A stretch of DNA of 64,000 bases from Annulohypoxylon bovei var. microspora (lineage: Eukaryota; Ascomycota; Sordariomycetes; Xylariales; Hypoxylaceae), in the NCBI GenBank assembly GCA_022836615.1, contig MU405261.1, positions 186,001-250,000 of the forward strand, in the 5' to 3' direction. Below the pieces are notes generated by a model. The model searched no databases. It saw only the letters and a program-made list of their open reading frames with translations, and had not been told where the DNA came from. The position numbers and the translations under genes are program-made. Shown here in pieces: positions 33,470 to 45,650 of the stretch (positions are counted from its first letter, which is position 1; the number at the start of each line of letters is the position of its first letter).

Positions 33470-36400
33470 ATGAATGGTGATGCGGGCCTCGTGGGATGCT
33501 TGGTCGAAAGACTTACAACTAGGGTACCGGGAGCCCTTTTCCTGTTCTATGTAGTATCGTAGCCATATTCAATGTTCTTGCTAATCGCCGTGTTTGCGCG
33601 CAGCTTCCGCACCGTACCGGCACTCCAGGCCAGGACCTCCAGCGCGACGATGTTGCTGGCATTACACGCGCTACCCTCGTAAAGATCAGCGCTGCTTCCA
33701 TAGCCGTCGTATTCGAATCTTTAATTTCACTTCTAGAAGAGCTCGGTCGCCCATACAAGACCTTCGCCGACCATCCTCCTCATATTCTCCTCTCCGAAGT
33801 CTATGTCCTATCGCTCGTTGCCGATTGTTGCTCTGCTCATTGGGAGACGCTTCGTAAAGCTAGCTCCAATGGCGCAGCTGAGGTGTCCAGTTCCACTTCC
33901 GCTTCCGCTTCTGCTTCCGCTTCTGCTTCCGCTTCCGGACCTAAGAATCCCGAGCCTCTGGAAGATGGACTTGTGACAAGAGTTTTCGAGCTTTTCAAGC
34001 ACCTGCTCAGTCCATTGCCAGAAAACTATACACTGCCTGCTAGGACAATACTGGATGAGAAATCCGCACGGGAGATTTTTGACCCCCGCTATAAAGAACC
34101 GCCGTCTAGAGCTGCTTCTTCAAGCGGCTCAGACGAGTCTCGGGAAAGCAAGGGAGCGAAGACGGATGATGTGGAGGACATTGAACCGTATATAAAGATT
34201 ATCTTGGAATTCGTGACCGCGTCAAGCTGGTCAGCCTCCTTCGAATATGTGAGGGCCGTTGTTTACGGTATCCGGGCGACAACTCCGGCGCAGCAGACCC
34301 CGACACAAGCAATGGCCGAGGAAGAGAAGACTTCGCTGGTCATATTACGCTTTATCTCGTACATGTGGGTTGATGGCCAGAAGCTTGGGGTTGTCATTCA
34401 AGAGCTGTGTTCCAGCTTCCTTCACTTTCGAAGAGCCTATCAAAATACCGTTGCTATCATTACACCACTTCTGGTTACTAGGTGGATTGAGCGTTATCCC
34501 GAAGAGTTCATCTTGTTGCGCTGTCAGCATAGGAAGCTAGATGGTGGTCCTGATACTCTCTTCGACATGACACATACCCTAGTTGACTCTGGCAAAAGGC
34601 GGTCAACGTTATACCCCTTTCAAACTTCCCTGCTTATGCTAATCCCTGATGTATTCGAGGTGGCGAGCAACTTGCGGGAGGCTAAGACTACCGGCATGGC
34701 TAAGAAGGTAGCATTCCTCGAAAGTCTAAGAAAGGCGCTTAGAAATAAGAACGACGCGGCAGGATACTGTCTTGTCAGTCTTCTCCGGGCCGTCCGTCAC
34801 TTTGACGATGACGGTGACGCTACTATTGTAAGCTATGCTATGGACGTTCAAGATGAAGTCCGAGATGCTGTCTTTCGTCGATACCATCCTAACGGAGACG
34901 GAGGTCTATTTGACCAAGATTTGACCACTGCTGCCTTTATCAGTCTTATGCACCTAAATTTTGAAGGCTCCGTAGAGTCCCTAACGCAAGCTTGTCTTAA
35001 CTCTTCTGCGCCCCATACTTTCAAGATCGCATTGATCCAGGCGTGCTCATACTTTGCGCGGCAGCCTAATGCTCAAGACTATCGCCGTCTGTTTACTGAG
35101 GCTGCTAGTTATATACAGAGCCGACTGAAGGTTAGATTTTCTTGATCCAGCTCATCTACATGAAAATATGCTGATTTATCTAGGCTATGTCTGCAATTTC
35201 AGCAGATTTATATACAGGAGATCGTCACTCTCAGCGCAAAGCATCTGAGACAAGTGCGTCGACTGCTATGGTGATATGCAACATATTGAAGTTCCTAGAC
35301 GCCTCGCCCATGACCCTATTTGAAGGTCCTCCAGCGGACAGCTCTGACGCGCAACGGTTTTATGAAGAAATCTTCGAAGCCTTCGTCTCTTGCCTTGTAA
35401 CAGCAAATGACTCCGTCAGAGCTCTCGCTAGTAGTGTGGCTAAGAAGATACTCACACCAGATGGTATTCTGTCTTCGTTGCGTAAATCAAAACGTGTCGA
35501 CTCGAACAGTTTTGGTACCAAATTTTGGAGACTGACGTAGGTCCAAATTCTTCTTCGCTTCAAGGAACAATTTCTAATTTTAGCTCACTACAGATCACTT
35601 GTGCTTATGGAAATCTGCGAGAAGCACGAGCAACAAGAGGACGATGCGTTACTTAGATCTATCCATGGATATCTTGAATCACGTCTACTACTCCTAACTT
35701 CAATTCAGGTCAGGTCAGAATCTAAGAAACACACTCCCTAGTCGGTACTAACAAACTTATAGGAATTGTCTGCTGTAACCGAGGACATCCCAGAACGAAT
35801 AGCAACTTCGAACAAGCTAGAGACCCTTTTCCTAACCTCGCTCTGCTCTTCAGACATCGAGACATGCCAGTTAGTGACGTCCTGCATCGGACTCTTCAAC
35901 GAAGAGTGCCGGATCTTAGACTCGACCGTGGATGCTACCAAGACGGCAAGTTTGTTGCTACGAAATAGCGAGGTCTTCAGCGAGATCGCGTCCCCTGACT
36001 TTAGATTTACGGGAATGATGGCCTTCCAAAAACGGATCCGAGCTCTCCTAAGGGGCATACAGTATCCGAGTGTAGGCATTCTTGATGCATGGGAGAAGGC
36101 CTTTGAGAAGTGGCATCACTTATCTAAAGATGTATCTACGACGTCCGCGGAAAGCATTGATGAGAAGGGCTTCTCTAAGTGGAGGAACCTATCCGGCTTC
36201 CTCGCATCACTTGGTGGCATTTGCACAGCTGAGCAAGCTTACATCCTTGAAGAGCCTGCCGCTGGCGGGCTAAAATGGATTGACCGACTTTCGTCCGAAA
36301 ACCACGAGGAGCCTCTTCTTAACAGGTACCTCCGAGTTAGCACACAGCTCCTCGCATGTACAAACGTGCGGGTGAGGGAAACGACGCGAGAAGTCCTATC

Positions 36401-39400
36401 TGTCGAAATATCTCCAACACTATACCAGCCTCTCTTCAAAGCGCTCGAATCAGAACTCGAAGTACTCTTCACGGGTGCCCTTGAACCAGCTGGTTTTAGT
36501 TTTAAAGGGCAAGACGTCGAGATTATATTCGCCGAACAAGCTGCGTCATTGTTGAAGGCGCTTGTAGAACGGCTACAAACACCTTCCGAGCTGGGAGCTG
36601 CATCGTCCGTCCATTTCAGCTCTTTGGGGTTGAGTTTTGCAAAATTCCTAGACGGTGTTGCTGATAACATAGCTAGCTTACGAGTAAAAATCAAAATTTG
36701 CCAGCTATGCGAATCTGTCAATAGGAAAAAGGAGCACTTAAATCTCCGCGACGATGTTAGGAAACGAAACCAGCTCCTAGAATACATCTTTAGCTGGATT
36801 GCTAGACCCAGATCACCGCCAGCGGAGAGTACTTATTCACAACTCCGCCCGGATGATACAGCTCGAGTCCAAAGAGATCTCGATAAGGCTTGTCTCCGCT
36901 GCCTCGCTGAACTTACCTACAGGTTACCACTTCAGCCAGGGGACGGCCAGAATGATGCTGGTACCAGTGAGCTAAAATCTCAGATGTTCCGCACCTATTT
37001 CAACCGATTCCTCTCATTACTCAATTACGAACCAACGGAGAGCATTAGAGGTGATATTACGACGACCGGGTCGCATCGTGATGAAGCCGGGTCGACGTCC
37101 GAACTTGCTATCACTATCCTATCTAATCTGCTAAGCGCGAATATCGACGTAGGCCTAAAGTACTCTCTTAGCATCGGCTATAACGAAAACATAGAAATTC
37201 GCACGGCGTTTGTGAAGGTCCTTTACAATATCTTAGTTCAAGGGACGGAGTTCAGTAACCTATCCGATAAGGCGGTTAATGAGAAGTATGACGAGCTATT
37301 AGAGGTAAGCATCTTCAAATCTTCGAGGTTGGTTCTTGTTAGCTAATGTATGATGTTCAGCTTTTCACGCATGACATGAACCTTGCTGTTGCTATCAGCT
37401 CGGTTTGTCCAAGTAGTGAAGTTGAGGAACTTACGATTTCGATGCTCAACGTTTTCGAATCCCGCGGGCTGACTTTCGAGCTCATGGAGGCGTTAATTAA
37501 GCAGGAGATCGAAGATACCGGTAAGTTAATTACTGTCGATACGGGAATTTATATTAATTGATAACTTCTCCAGAAAATGAGTCTGAGATACTCCGCCGAA
37601 ACTGTGTAGCAACCAAGATGCTATCCATTTATGCTAAATGGAAGGGAGCGAACTACCTCAAAGCCACACTACAGAAAGTCGTCGAAAGGTTGATGTTGAC
37701 TTCGAAAGACCTGGATCTCGAGCTTGACCCAACAAGGATTTCTTCTCAAGAAGAGCTTCAGAAGAATGCGCTACAGCTACGGATAGTCGCAAAAGTCTTC
37801 ATCGATGATATATGTGCATCCTCCGCTAATATCCCTGCTTCATTTCGCAAAATCTGCAGCATAGTAAGTTAATTCCTATTAGCTAGCAGAAGATGCCAGT
37901 CATTATTAACATCTTATCAGATATCTACAGCAGTGATGCCTAGATTTCAGGAGGCCAAATACACGGCTGTAGGAGCCTTCATCTTTCTGAGATTCTTTTG
38001 TCCTGCTATCGTCGCGCCAGAGGTGGAGAATCTTGTGGAGAACCCGCCGTCTAAGGAGATGCGCCGTGGTCTGCTTCTAATTGCTAAAGTTATCCAGAAT
38101 CTAGCGAACAATGTGTTGTTCGGAGCAAAGGAGCCATATATGTATCCCCTCAATGACTTCTTGACACAGAACATCTACCGTGTTACGACCTTTCTCCGTG
38201 AGATATCGGTAAGCGTCACTTGGCTATTTCTCTTAGATATTTGCTGATATTGTTGATGTTTAGGTTGCTCCAACTGCGCTTGATCCACCTCCAGCAGATG
38301 CCGAAACTTTTGAATTTGGCTCTTGCGTCGCTCTACACAGGTTCTTGTACGACCACTGGGATCACGTCCGGCAGAGGCTTATGTCTCAAGAAAGGCGGGA
38401 TCATGTTCGCTCCCCGAACGAATTGGCTCGTGGGCGATCGCCCGTTCTCGAGCCATTACGGGCTCTAATAACTAATCTTGGACCGCCACCCTTAGCGGTT
38501 ACTTGGAACCGCCCTCAAATTTCTGCAAATAGCCCTCTGGCTTACTCCAGATTCCAACATTTCATGCTTCGTAATGCTTTCAGAAGCACCGACTCCTTTT
38601 TGACATCCCGTGCTATTTACGATGGTGGTGAGAGCAGGGTAAGCTGATCATCCAACCGGACTTATCTAGTACCTGTTTAAAGTTAACATGTAATAGGACG
38701 GGCTCGCTGTCATTTGTGTGATTCTTCGTCACATGGACCAAGATTCTATAGACTATGATACCCTTTTATACTGTTTCTTGAAGGTGAGTCTTAACTCGAG
38801 ATAAATCCGGCCTCAACCACCGCGATTATTTTACATCTCAACGTTTTTACCCTTTGTCGCTACTTCTCTACTTCCTAGTCTAGTCTAACCTAGCATAGAT
38901 CGCAAGTCGGCTATGGCACAAACCCTTTGGGTTACTCATCGATGCGACGTGCTACGATAGTCAAAATGACCCCCCAGACGAGCTATACAGAAAGTTGGAA
39001 CTTCTCAGTCCAAGCGAATTGAACCGACAGATGACTAGGATTTATGTCTATAATATGAATAGCACATTCCGGTATGATAATATCGTCATAGATAACGTCA
39101 CAAATTTTGCTAACATTAACGAAATAAGAAAATGCTTTCGACGTGTACTTCGTGTGGTTAGTAAGAGCGAGACGAACGCGCTAAATCCAGCCAATGTCGA
39201 ATATCTACTGCTCGGCAGCCGCCTTGATCTCCAAGCGCATTTCCATTTAAGCCAAGTCCATCTTCCAAAAGAAACCATTAGTATAGCCACCGATTCTCGA
39301 TACACCTTTCAGCCGGTCACCCGCCTTTCGAAGACTAAGGGAAAGATTGAGGTCACTGTCGGAGTTGGAGGCTCATTCGTCCAAGTAACCACCATAAAGA

Positions 39401-42088
39401 AGCAGGAGGTTCATCCAAGTTTCCGTCTAAGCGGAATAGTCAACGACATTTTCCATCTAAAGGACCTAGATGAGGCACCAACCTCTATTCCAACTGAGGA
39501 TGATTCCGCGTTTGGTTTACGCGCGGACAATGGCAAGATTGTGATGTACTTCCAGAGCACCAGAAAGGCGGATGTATTGAAGGAAATCCGCAGGGCCAAG
39601 GCAATGTTGGGCAAAGATACCAGGACAATGAAGCCATTTGAGCGTCTTATCCGACCGCAAGATGTTCCTGGGACGCTGTTGAATCTTGCATTAACCAACC
39701 TCGCTTCCACTGACGCGATGCTTCGAATTGCGTCATACAATTTACTCGGCGCTCTCTGTCGGGCTTTCAAGTTCAAGGCAGCCTCCAAGTTCATGTGCAT
39801 CAAAGGTCCATCTCCCTCCCTACAAAACACGTAGTTCATTCTTACTAACCATATGCGCAGATGTCTCCGTTCCGCTAGATCCCACCCAATTCATCATTAA
39901 CATTAGCAAAGTCCTTGCTCAGGAGGAACCGCAACTAACCCACGACTTCCTAAACGAGTTCTTTGTAGGGTGGGAAAGCTTCTCCGAGGAGCAGAAGCCG
40001 CTGAGCCTAGCTTACATGGCACCATGGGTACCAAGTCTCCGTACATCGCTTTTACCTGATGAATCCGACAGTGAAAAGGCCAAAGAAAAGATTGCTTCCA
40101 TCTTCCGGAAGTTAATAGATGTAACGGTCGTGGAGCCATCCCTAGCTCTTACCTTGGAATACACGGTCTGGCCAGCGATTTATAAGGACGAAGTCTTACT
40201 AGACATCTTCCTCGATGAGATAGTCAAGGCAGCATTGGCTGTAGGGTTGTATGACGAGCATACACAATCTTTAACGTCGATAGTAACAGCTATTGGCACC
40301 ATAACACTTCGCGGAAAGATAATATCTAGGCTCCGGAAGGCGTTGAACAGATCATCGCTTCGTCCTACAAAATTCCTCCAGGAAAACGCGGTTTGGAACG
40401 AGATCTGTATCCTGCTCCAGTTTTGCCTTTCGCTATCGTTCGATTGCGGTGTCCAGTCGCAGCTCTACCTCCCCGAGATATTTCACATAGTCACAATGTT
40501 GTCAAATACGGGCACCTATGATATTCGGGCGCTCGTGCACCGGCTACTAATCAATTCAATTCATGCGGCTTGCACCTCCTTCAAATTGGAGGATACAAGG
40601 CTGTCAAAACTTCGTGGCACACTTGAGATTTTGTCTGAGCCAAGAAATGACAGTCTCTCTATCCCCTTACCCTTAGCACGGGATGGGACATCTATTTCGA
40701 CATCACATGAGGCGGGGCCGGCGCTCTCTGTCATAGAGAACCTGGCTAGTTTATTATTCGAGACGTGCTCAGTCGCGGCACCGTCCGTTGATATGGCTAA
40801 CGCGTGGCGATCGAGATGGATGAGCTTGGTGGCTAGCACTGCATTCCAGAATAATCCGGCAATCCAACCCCGAGCCTTTACTGTAATGGGATGCTTAGCT
40901 CGTGAGGAGGTTGATGATGACTTACTCTACCAAGTCCTCGTGGCACTCCGCAATAGTGTCGGCCGCTTTGGCGATGATAGTGGCAGCGATATGCTCGTAG
41001 CAATAGTTACATCTCTATCTAAGATGATTGCTAAGCTCACTTCGGCCTCGCGTTACGGGCCGCAGTTATTTTGGCTAGCCATGTCATTAGTCCGGCTCGT
41101 ACCTGCCAGCCTTTTCAACTGCACGGCTTTGTTCCTAGAAGCCGTCCTAACGAACATCGGAACCACAGGGGAACTAAGGAGCAATAAGATGGTTCCGTAT
41201 CTCTTACAAGGTCGTTCGCAGCTAGAGGAGGCAACGCTACCCTTAGACGAGGCGTACGGCATTCATTTCACTGCAGACAGCTTTCATTTCGCGGTCTGCG
41301 CCTGTCTTGCACGAGGGCTTACGGATCCTATCACCAAAACCCCAGCTCTCCGAGTTCTCTCGACGTTCCTCGAGATGACAACAGACAGCAGTTCCGGAGA
41401 TTCGTCGAAAAGCTTCTCGAGTGAATTCTACGCGTCTCCCTACCTAGCTCTCATCCAGGCCCGGGCAATTACCCCCGAAGATCTAAAGGAGTGCCTCTGG
41501 TCCGCTGGTATAAATCCAGTTGGTGTTGCTAACCTCGGCCCAACTCGCAGCCTACGCGATCTAGACGGCGCGAAAGACAAGGACCTTCTACTTAACACGG
41601 CTATTGAGTTGGTAGACTTCCAGATCTTAGATGAGGCGATACAGACCCATACTCTAGTATGGCTGAATGAGCTAGCAGCTGGAAGGCCCGCGGTCGTATT
41701 GCACTTGTAAGTCTCGTAGTCTTTTGTTGCGATTTATCAGTTGCTGACACGTAATAGATGCCCTACCATTGCATCATTCCTAGACGAAGTGCTACTACAT
41801 GGTCAGAGCTCGTCGACGCTAGGGTCGGCACACGCTCTACTCCAGACGCTATCTTCTAATTCCAAGTTCACGAGCGCCTTGGAAAGCAACGGTATGCTGA
41901 ACGACATTTTGGAGGACATGGGATTCGAAGGCCTGTGGCGCTCGAGCTCCTTTGCCCATGCTCAAGATCCCGACAGGCAGTGCTCTATATTGACTGAGAA
42001 GCTGATTGAGGTGAGCATTTTTCCGATGTGATTTTTAGGAAATGAGGAGATATTAATACTAACACATCATGTAGCTTATCATCATCTA
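33470..42088 (+). CDS. Neurofibromin/IRA-type Ras GTPase-activating protein
   Basis: Fourteen exons: 33470-33523, 33604-35130, 35184-35536, 35594-35708, 35763-37304, 37361-37520, 37574-37863, 37921-38208, 38264-38638, 38697-38783, 38899-39805, 39861-41706, 41758-42010 and 42074-42088. They sum to 7812 nt (2603 residues), a normal length for this family. The N-terminal 1200 residues are helical repeat. The RasGAP domain spans about 1200-1500: the arginine-finger region LRRNCVATKM near 1256 and the signature FLRFFCPAIVAPE near 1365. A Sec14/CRAL-TRIO-PH module follows (IASRLWHKPFGLLIDAT, about 1600-1800), then a long armadillo-like C-terminus. Role: stimulates GTP hydrolysis on Ras and so lowers Ras/cAMP signalling. 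The first exon encodes only 18 residues and the last only LIII plus stop. A hexamer repeat near 33890 encodes an Ser-Ala tract. The donor at 39806 (GTCCAT) is weak but phase-compatible. Confidence 0.9.
33891..33946 (+). repeat. Coding hexamer repeat (Ser-Ala tract) in the RasGAP gene
   Basis: Imperfect repeats of the TCYGCT hexamer encode alternating Ser-Ala near residue 115 of the RasGAP. It sits in a variable linker and is likely length-polymorphic. Confidence 0.8.
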
Positions 42089-42445
42089 AAGGAGCCAAAA
42101 ATGGAGATGCCTAAAATTTCGAGGAGGGAAAAAGGGAATTATCGAAAATTCAAATGCGAAGACCTTGTGCATTGGGTTGATCATAGGACTAGCATACTCC
42201 TACGAGTATGTTAGTATGGATATCATGAGAAAAATATGAGTCACGTAGTGCCAAACGTAGGGAAACGATCGAATGATAAGGGAGGATATTGTGAGCATTA
42301 GAGGGTGTTCTGCATTATGTTAAATAGCATGTATTGACCCCTGAAACCCCTGAGTCGATATTATTACGTCACGTGACTCCGCGACCCAATTTCCAACGCG
42401 TCGCCGCCACCTCTTTTAGATAGCAAATTCTACAATTTTAACATC
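42089..42445. promoter_or_regulatory. Promoter of the MutY-type glycosylase gene
   Basis: Short spacer between two same-strand genes. It holds a 10-bp palindrome GTCACGTGAC (42368-42377, containing the CACGTG E-box) and ACGCGT (42396-42401), which matches the MluI cell-cycle box, 45 nt before the glycosylase ATG. Both words are seen directly; their use is inferred. Confidence 0.5.
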
Positions 42446-44461
42446 ATGCGACGCTCATCACGAATTACACGGCAGTCAGTATCGGCTTCCGTAAACGGGG
42501 TCGCTGAAGTAGATTCAAAAATATCTATAGAAGAAAAAGAAAATGAAGAGGTTATACGTTCCTCTAAACCCCGGAGGGCTAGGACGAAGAAGAGGACGGC
42601 ACAGTCCCTGAGCGACGCGTCAGGTTCGGATGTCGAGGAGTACGTCGAACCGGAGCCTTCTACGGAAAAACCACGCGTCAAAAGACGCAAAGTAGCAGCG
42701 CGCTCCGGTGGAAAGAGCGGAAACGCAAACGCGGAGTTGTACGCGCGCCTCTTCGGGAAACTAGACGCAGGTCTAAAATACTCTGGTTCCTCTTCAACGT
42801 GTACTAGCCTTCCAAATCGCACCCACGACTTGAGATATCACCGCCCGCTACTCCTAGACAGCCGGCAATCCCGCACGTCGCTGCTCACCTGGTTTGATGG
42901 AGTAAGCTCCGCCCGCAAGATGCCGTGGCGCAAGCCGTGGATCGACCCCACCACCGCCTCGGGCGCAACGGAGGCGGAGGTGGAGGCGGACCTGCGCAGC
43001 CACCTCGAGCGCCGCGCCTACGAGGTCTGGATCAGCGAGATCATGCTGCAGCAGACCCGCGTCGCGGCCGTCATCGACTACTGGGACCGCTGGATGCAGC
43101 GCTGGCCCTCGATTCAGGAATTAGCTCAAGCGGAACCGGACGACGTGCTGGCCGCCTGGCGCGGGCTCGGGTACTACAGCCGCGCGACACGGATCCACGA
43201 CGCGGCGCGCATCGTGTGCGCGGACGAGGGCTTGCGCGGCTTGCTGCCGGATAGGGTGGAGGAGCTGGTGAAAAAGGTGCCCGGCGTGGGCAGGTATACC
43301 GCTGGTGCGATTGCGGCGATTGTTTTTGGGAGGGCGGCGCCGATGGTTGATGGGAATGTGCTGAGGGTCTTGAGTCGCCAGATGGGCGTCCTGGGTGATG
43401 TTAAGACTGATAAGGGGGTTGTGGATACGTTGTGGGAGGCGGCGGATCGGCTGGTTAGGGCGATTGCGAGGGATGGGTCGGGAGGTGGTAGTAGTGATGA
43501 GGATGGGAATATCGAGGGTGAGGAGAGTGAAAAGGAAGAGGAGCCTAGTGACAGGCCTGGTCGATGGGGACAAGCGCTCATGGAGCTTGGGAGTACAGTC
43601 TGTACGCCGAAGCCTAACTGCGCGGCTTGTCCCATCACCTCAAGCTGTCGCGCGTACGGCGAGGGTCTCCAATTAGCCGCCAAAAAGGGGCTGGCGCCTA
43701 AATCTACAGCGCAGAATGCTGCGGCTGATATCGAAGACGCGTGTTCCCTCTGCAAGCCGTTCGACGAATATGCAGACGAGGACGGCGACGAGCAGGACGC
43801 GAAGGCGGACGAAACACCCAAACAACAGAAGGCCAAGACAAGGGTACAGGCTACTCTGCAGTCGTTCGCATTCACACAGACCTCGACTGCTACTAAAAAT
43901 ACTGCTAAATCGAAAAAGATCGTCAAGCAAGAAACAACAGCTCTAGGCCCCGCCGCCGTGGACGTGATCGCGAACCACGCTAGGAAGTTCCCGATCAGGA
44001 CGGTCAAGAAGGCGGTTCGTGAGGAGGAGACGCTGGTCTGCGCTATCAGGTGTGGCGATGGACGGTACCTCGTGCACCGAAGGCCGGAAAAGGGGCTCTT
44101 GGCTGGCCTTTGGGAGCTGCCGAGCCGTGTTATTGAGGATACCCAGAGTAGTACGGTAAAAACAAGGAGGCGGGACGCGGAGAGGTATGTTACGGACTTG
44201 GTTGGCGAGGCCCGGTCGAAGGGCGTGAAGGCGAAGGTGAAGCATGTTGGAGACTTGGGACCCGTGCCTTGGCTCTTCTCGCACCTGAGGTTGACGATGC
44301 ATGTTCATCTGTTTGAACTCGATCCGGACGTGGATATTGAGGATAATGGAAGTGAGGGGGCACAGAGCCGGTGGTGCGAGGCGGCGGTTATCGATGACGA
44401 GTCCATGGGTACTGGGATGCGGAAGTGCTGGGCCTTGGTGAGGGAGGCTAGTGGAGGGTGA
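42446..44461 (+). CDS. MYH1: A/G-specific adenine DNA glycosylase (MutY homologue)
   Basis: Single exon, 671 residues. After a basic, Ser-rich and probably nuclear-targeting N-terminus (KRRKVAAR near 76), the glycosylase core begins KMPWRKPW. The catalytic glutamate lies in SEIMLQQTRV (about 197-206). The helix-hairpin-helix is VPGVGRYTAG (about 278) and the catalytic aspartate is in MVDGNVLRVLSR. The iron-sulphur cluster is CTPKPNCAACPITSSC (C-x6-C-x2-C-x5-C, near 386-401). The C-terminal third is the MutT-like domain that recognises 8-oxoguanine (RRPEKGLLAGLWELPS). Role: removes adenine mispaired with 8-oxoguanine. An acidic Gly/Ser insert (about 348-372) and a charged linker between the two domains are longer than in bacteria. 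Confidence 0.94.
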   Translation: MRRSSRITRQSVSASVNGVAEVDSKISIEEKENEEVIRSSKPRRARTKKRTAQSLSDASGSDVEEYVEPEPSTEKPRVKRRKVAARSGGKSGNANAELYARLFGKLDAGLKYSGSSSTCTSLPNRTHDLRYHRPLLLDSRQSRTSLLTWFDGVSSARKMPWRKPWIDPTTASGATEAEVEADLRSHLERRAYEVWISEIMLQQTRVAAVIDYWDRWMQRWPSIQELAQAEPDDVLAAWRGLGYYSRATRIHDAARIVCADEGLRGLLPDRVEELVKKVPGVGRYTAGAIAAIVFGRAAPMVDGNVLRVLSRQMGVLGDVKTDKGVVDTLWEAADRLVRAIARDGSGGGSSDEDGNIEGEESEKEEEPSDRPGRWGQALMELGSTVCTPKPNCAACPITSSCRAYGEGLQLAAKKGLAPKSTAQNAAADIEDACSLCKPFDEYADEDGDEQDAKADETPKQQKAKTRVQATLQSFAFTQTSTATKNTAKSKKIVKQETTALGPAAVDVIANHARKFPIRTVKKAVREEETLVCAIRCGDGRYLVHRRPEKGLLAGLWELPSRVIEDTQSSTVKTRRRDAERYVTDLVGEARSKGVKAKVKHVGDLGPVPWLFSHLRLTMHVHLFELDPDVDIEDNGSEGAQSRWCEAAVIDDESMGTGMRKCWALVREASGG

Positions 44462-45650
44462 CGGGGACTCTTGTGCGGACTGGATGATCTACTTAGGTGT
44501 TTCTCATCCAGATAGATAATACAAGACAGTTTTTGTAAGCATTCTACGATCCTACAGGTTAGGAAATACATGACAACTCTTGGCATGATAGGGGTAGAAA
44601 TCTTTAATTATCTTCACTAGGTAGATTTCAGGAGGACAGAGGTTCAATAACCTCGCTCCATTCCCCTTCATACCCCTATTTGGACAGGGTTTACTATGAA
44701 ATGCCTTTGTAGAAGAATCTGCAAGGTAAAATTAGGTAAATTTTTCATATAAATATTTCCATGACTACTTCACGAATCAGATTTAGCTAGTCTTAGATTT
44801 GTATTTCCCATTAGAGATTCAAATTCTAGGACCTACCTACCCAAACTTGAACGGTGCTTAGATGGCCGCCACCCCTATAATGGAAGTATATGCCGTGATG
44901 ATTGTGACTGGAACTGTATTGGCATTATAAATTTGACGGCATGTCGTGAAGTGTTAACTCGTAATGGCATGTGACATCCATATATTCCCGTTTATGTAAT
45001 TGGAGATAAATGTAACTCACTACACCCTAGAGATCGACTCGGGGGTAGTATTAAACCACGGGATCTGTTGAAGTATGAGGCTACATCATTATTCGGGATG
45101 GCATGATGGGGTATCACTTAGAAGATATTTCAGGGGAGTATGTTGCGCCCACCGGGTTTAACCCTAGCCCAATAGGACTGGACGCGTATGTTATGTTATA
45201 GTCATGCCAATTGGTCTTTTTATAATCTCCTATTTCAAGCACGATGAGCTCATAACGTTTCCTTTTAGTATACCAGCCGTCTTTTCTCGGCAGAGCACCT
45301 CGACAATAATCTACATGAAACAACTATGTACATCTAGAACATACGAGCCCTTCAGGAGGTGAGAACCGTATTGCCCAAAATGGTGTTTATTTTCTTATGA
45401 TTTTTCGGGCCGAGGTGGCTTGGTACAATGACCATGTTCTTGAGTGTTTTCGTGATGGTCCCATGTGCAAGATTGCCCTGTCGAGAATCGTGTGTATGGG
45501 AAAATACGGATCAGATCTGATATCTACCAGATGGTTTGACTGATCCTATTCTCTCAGGTACTTATAATCCACACTTAACCTTCACTGATCCTCTCCTGTA
45601 GGACCATCTACAATCTGGATTATCTTAGGGAAGCCGTGAATTCTAATAAG
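44462..45650. other. Intergenic region and pectate lyase promoter
   Basis: No gene is seen; a 69-codon minus-strand frame at 45114-45323 is unconvincing. The region is mildly AT-rich. The ACTAGGTAG word occurs near 44618. The last 250 nt are the pectate lyase promoter and leader, with a TTATAAT word near 45562. Confidence 0.5.

Noticed and set aside
43121..44007. 277- and 150-codon minus-strand frames inside the MutY gene
   Set aside because: Antisense shadows of a well-conserved single-exon gene; Ser/Arg-rich composition with no family match.
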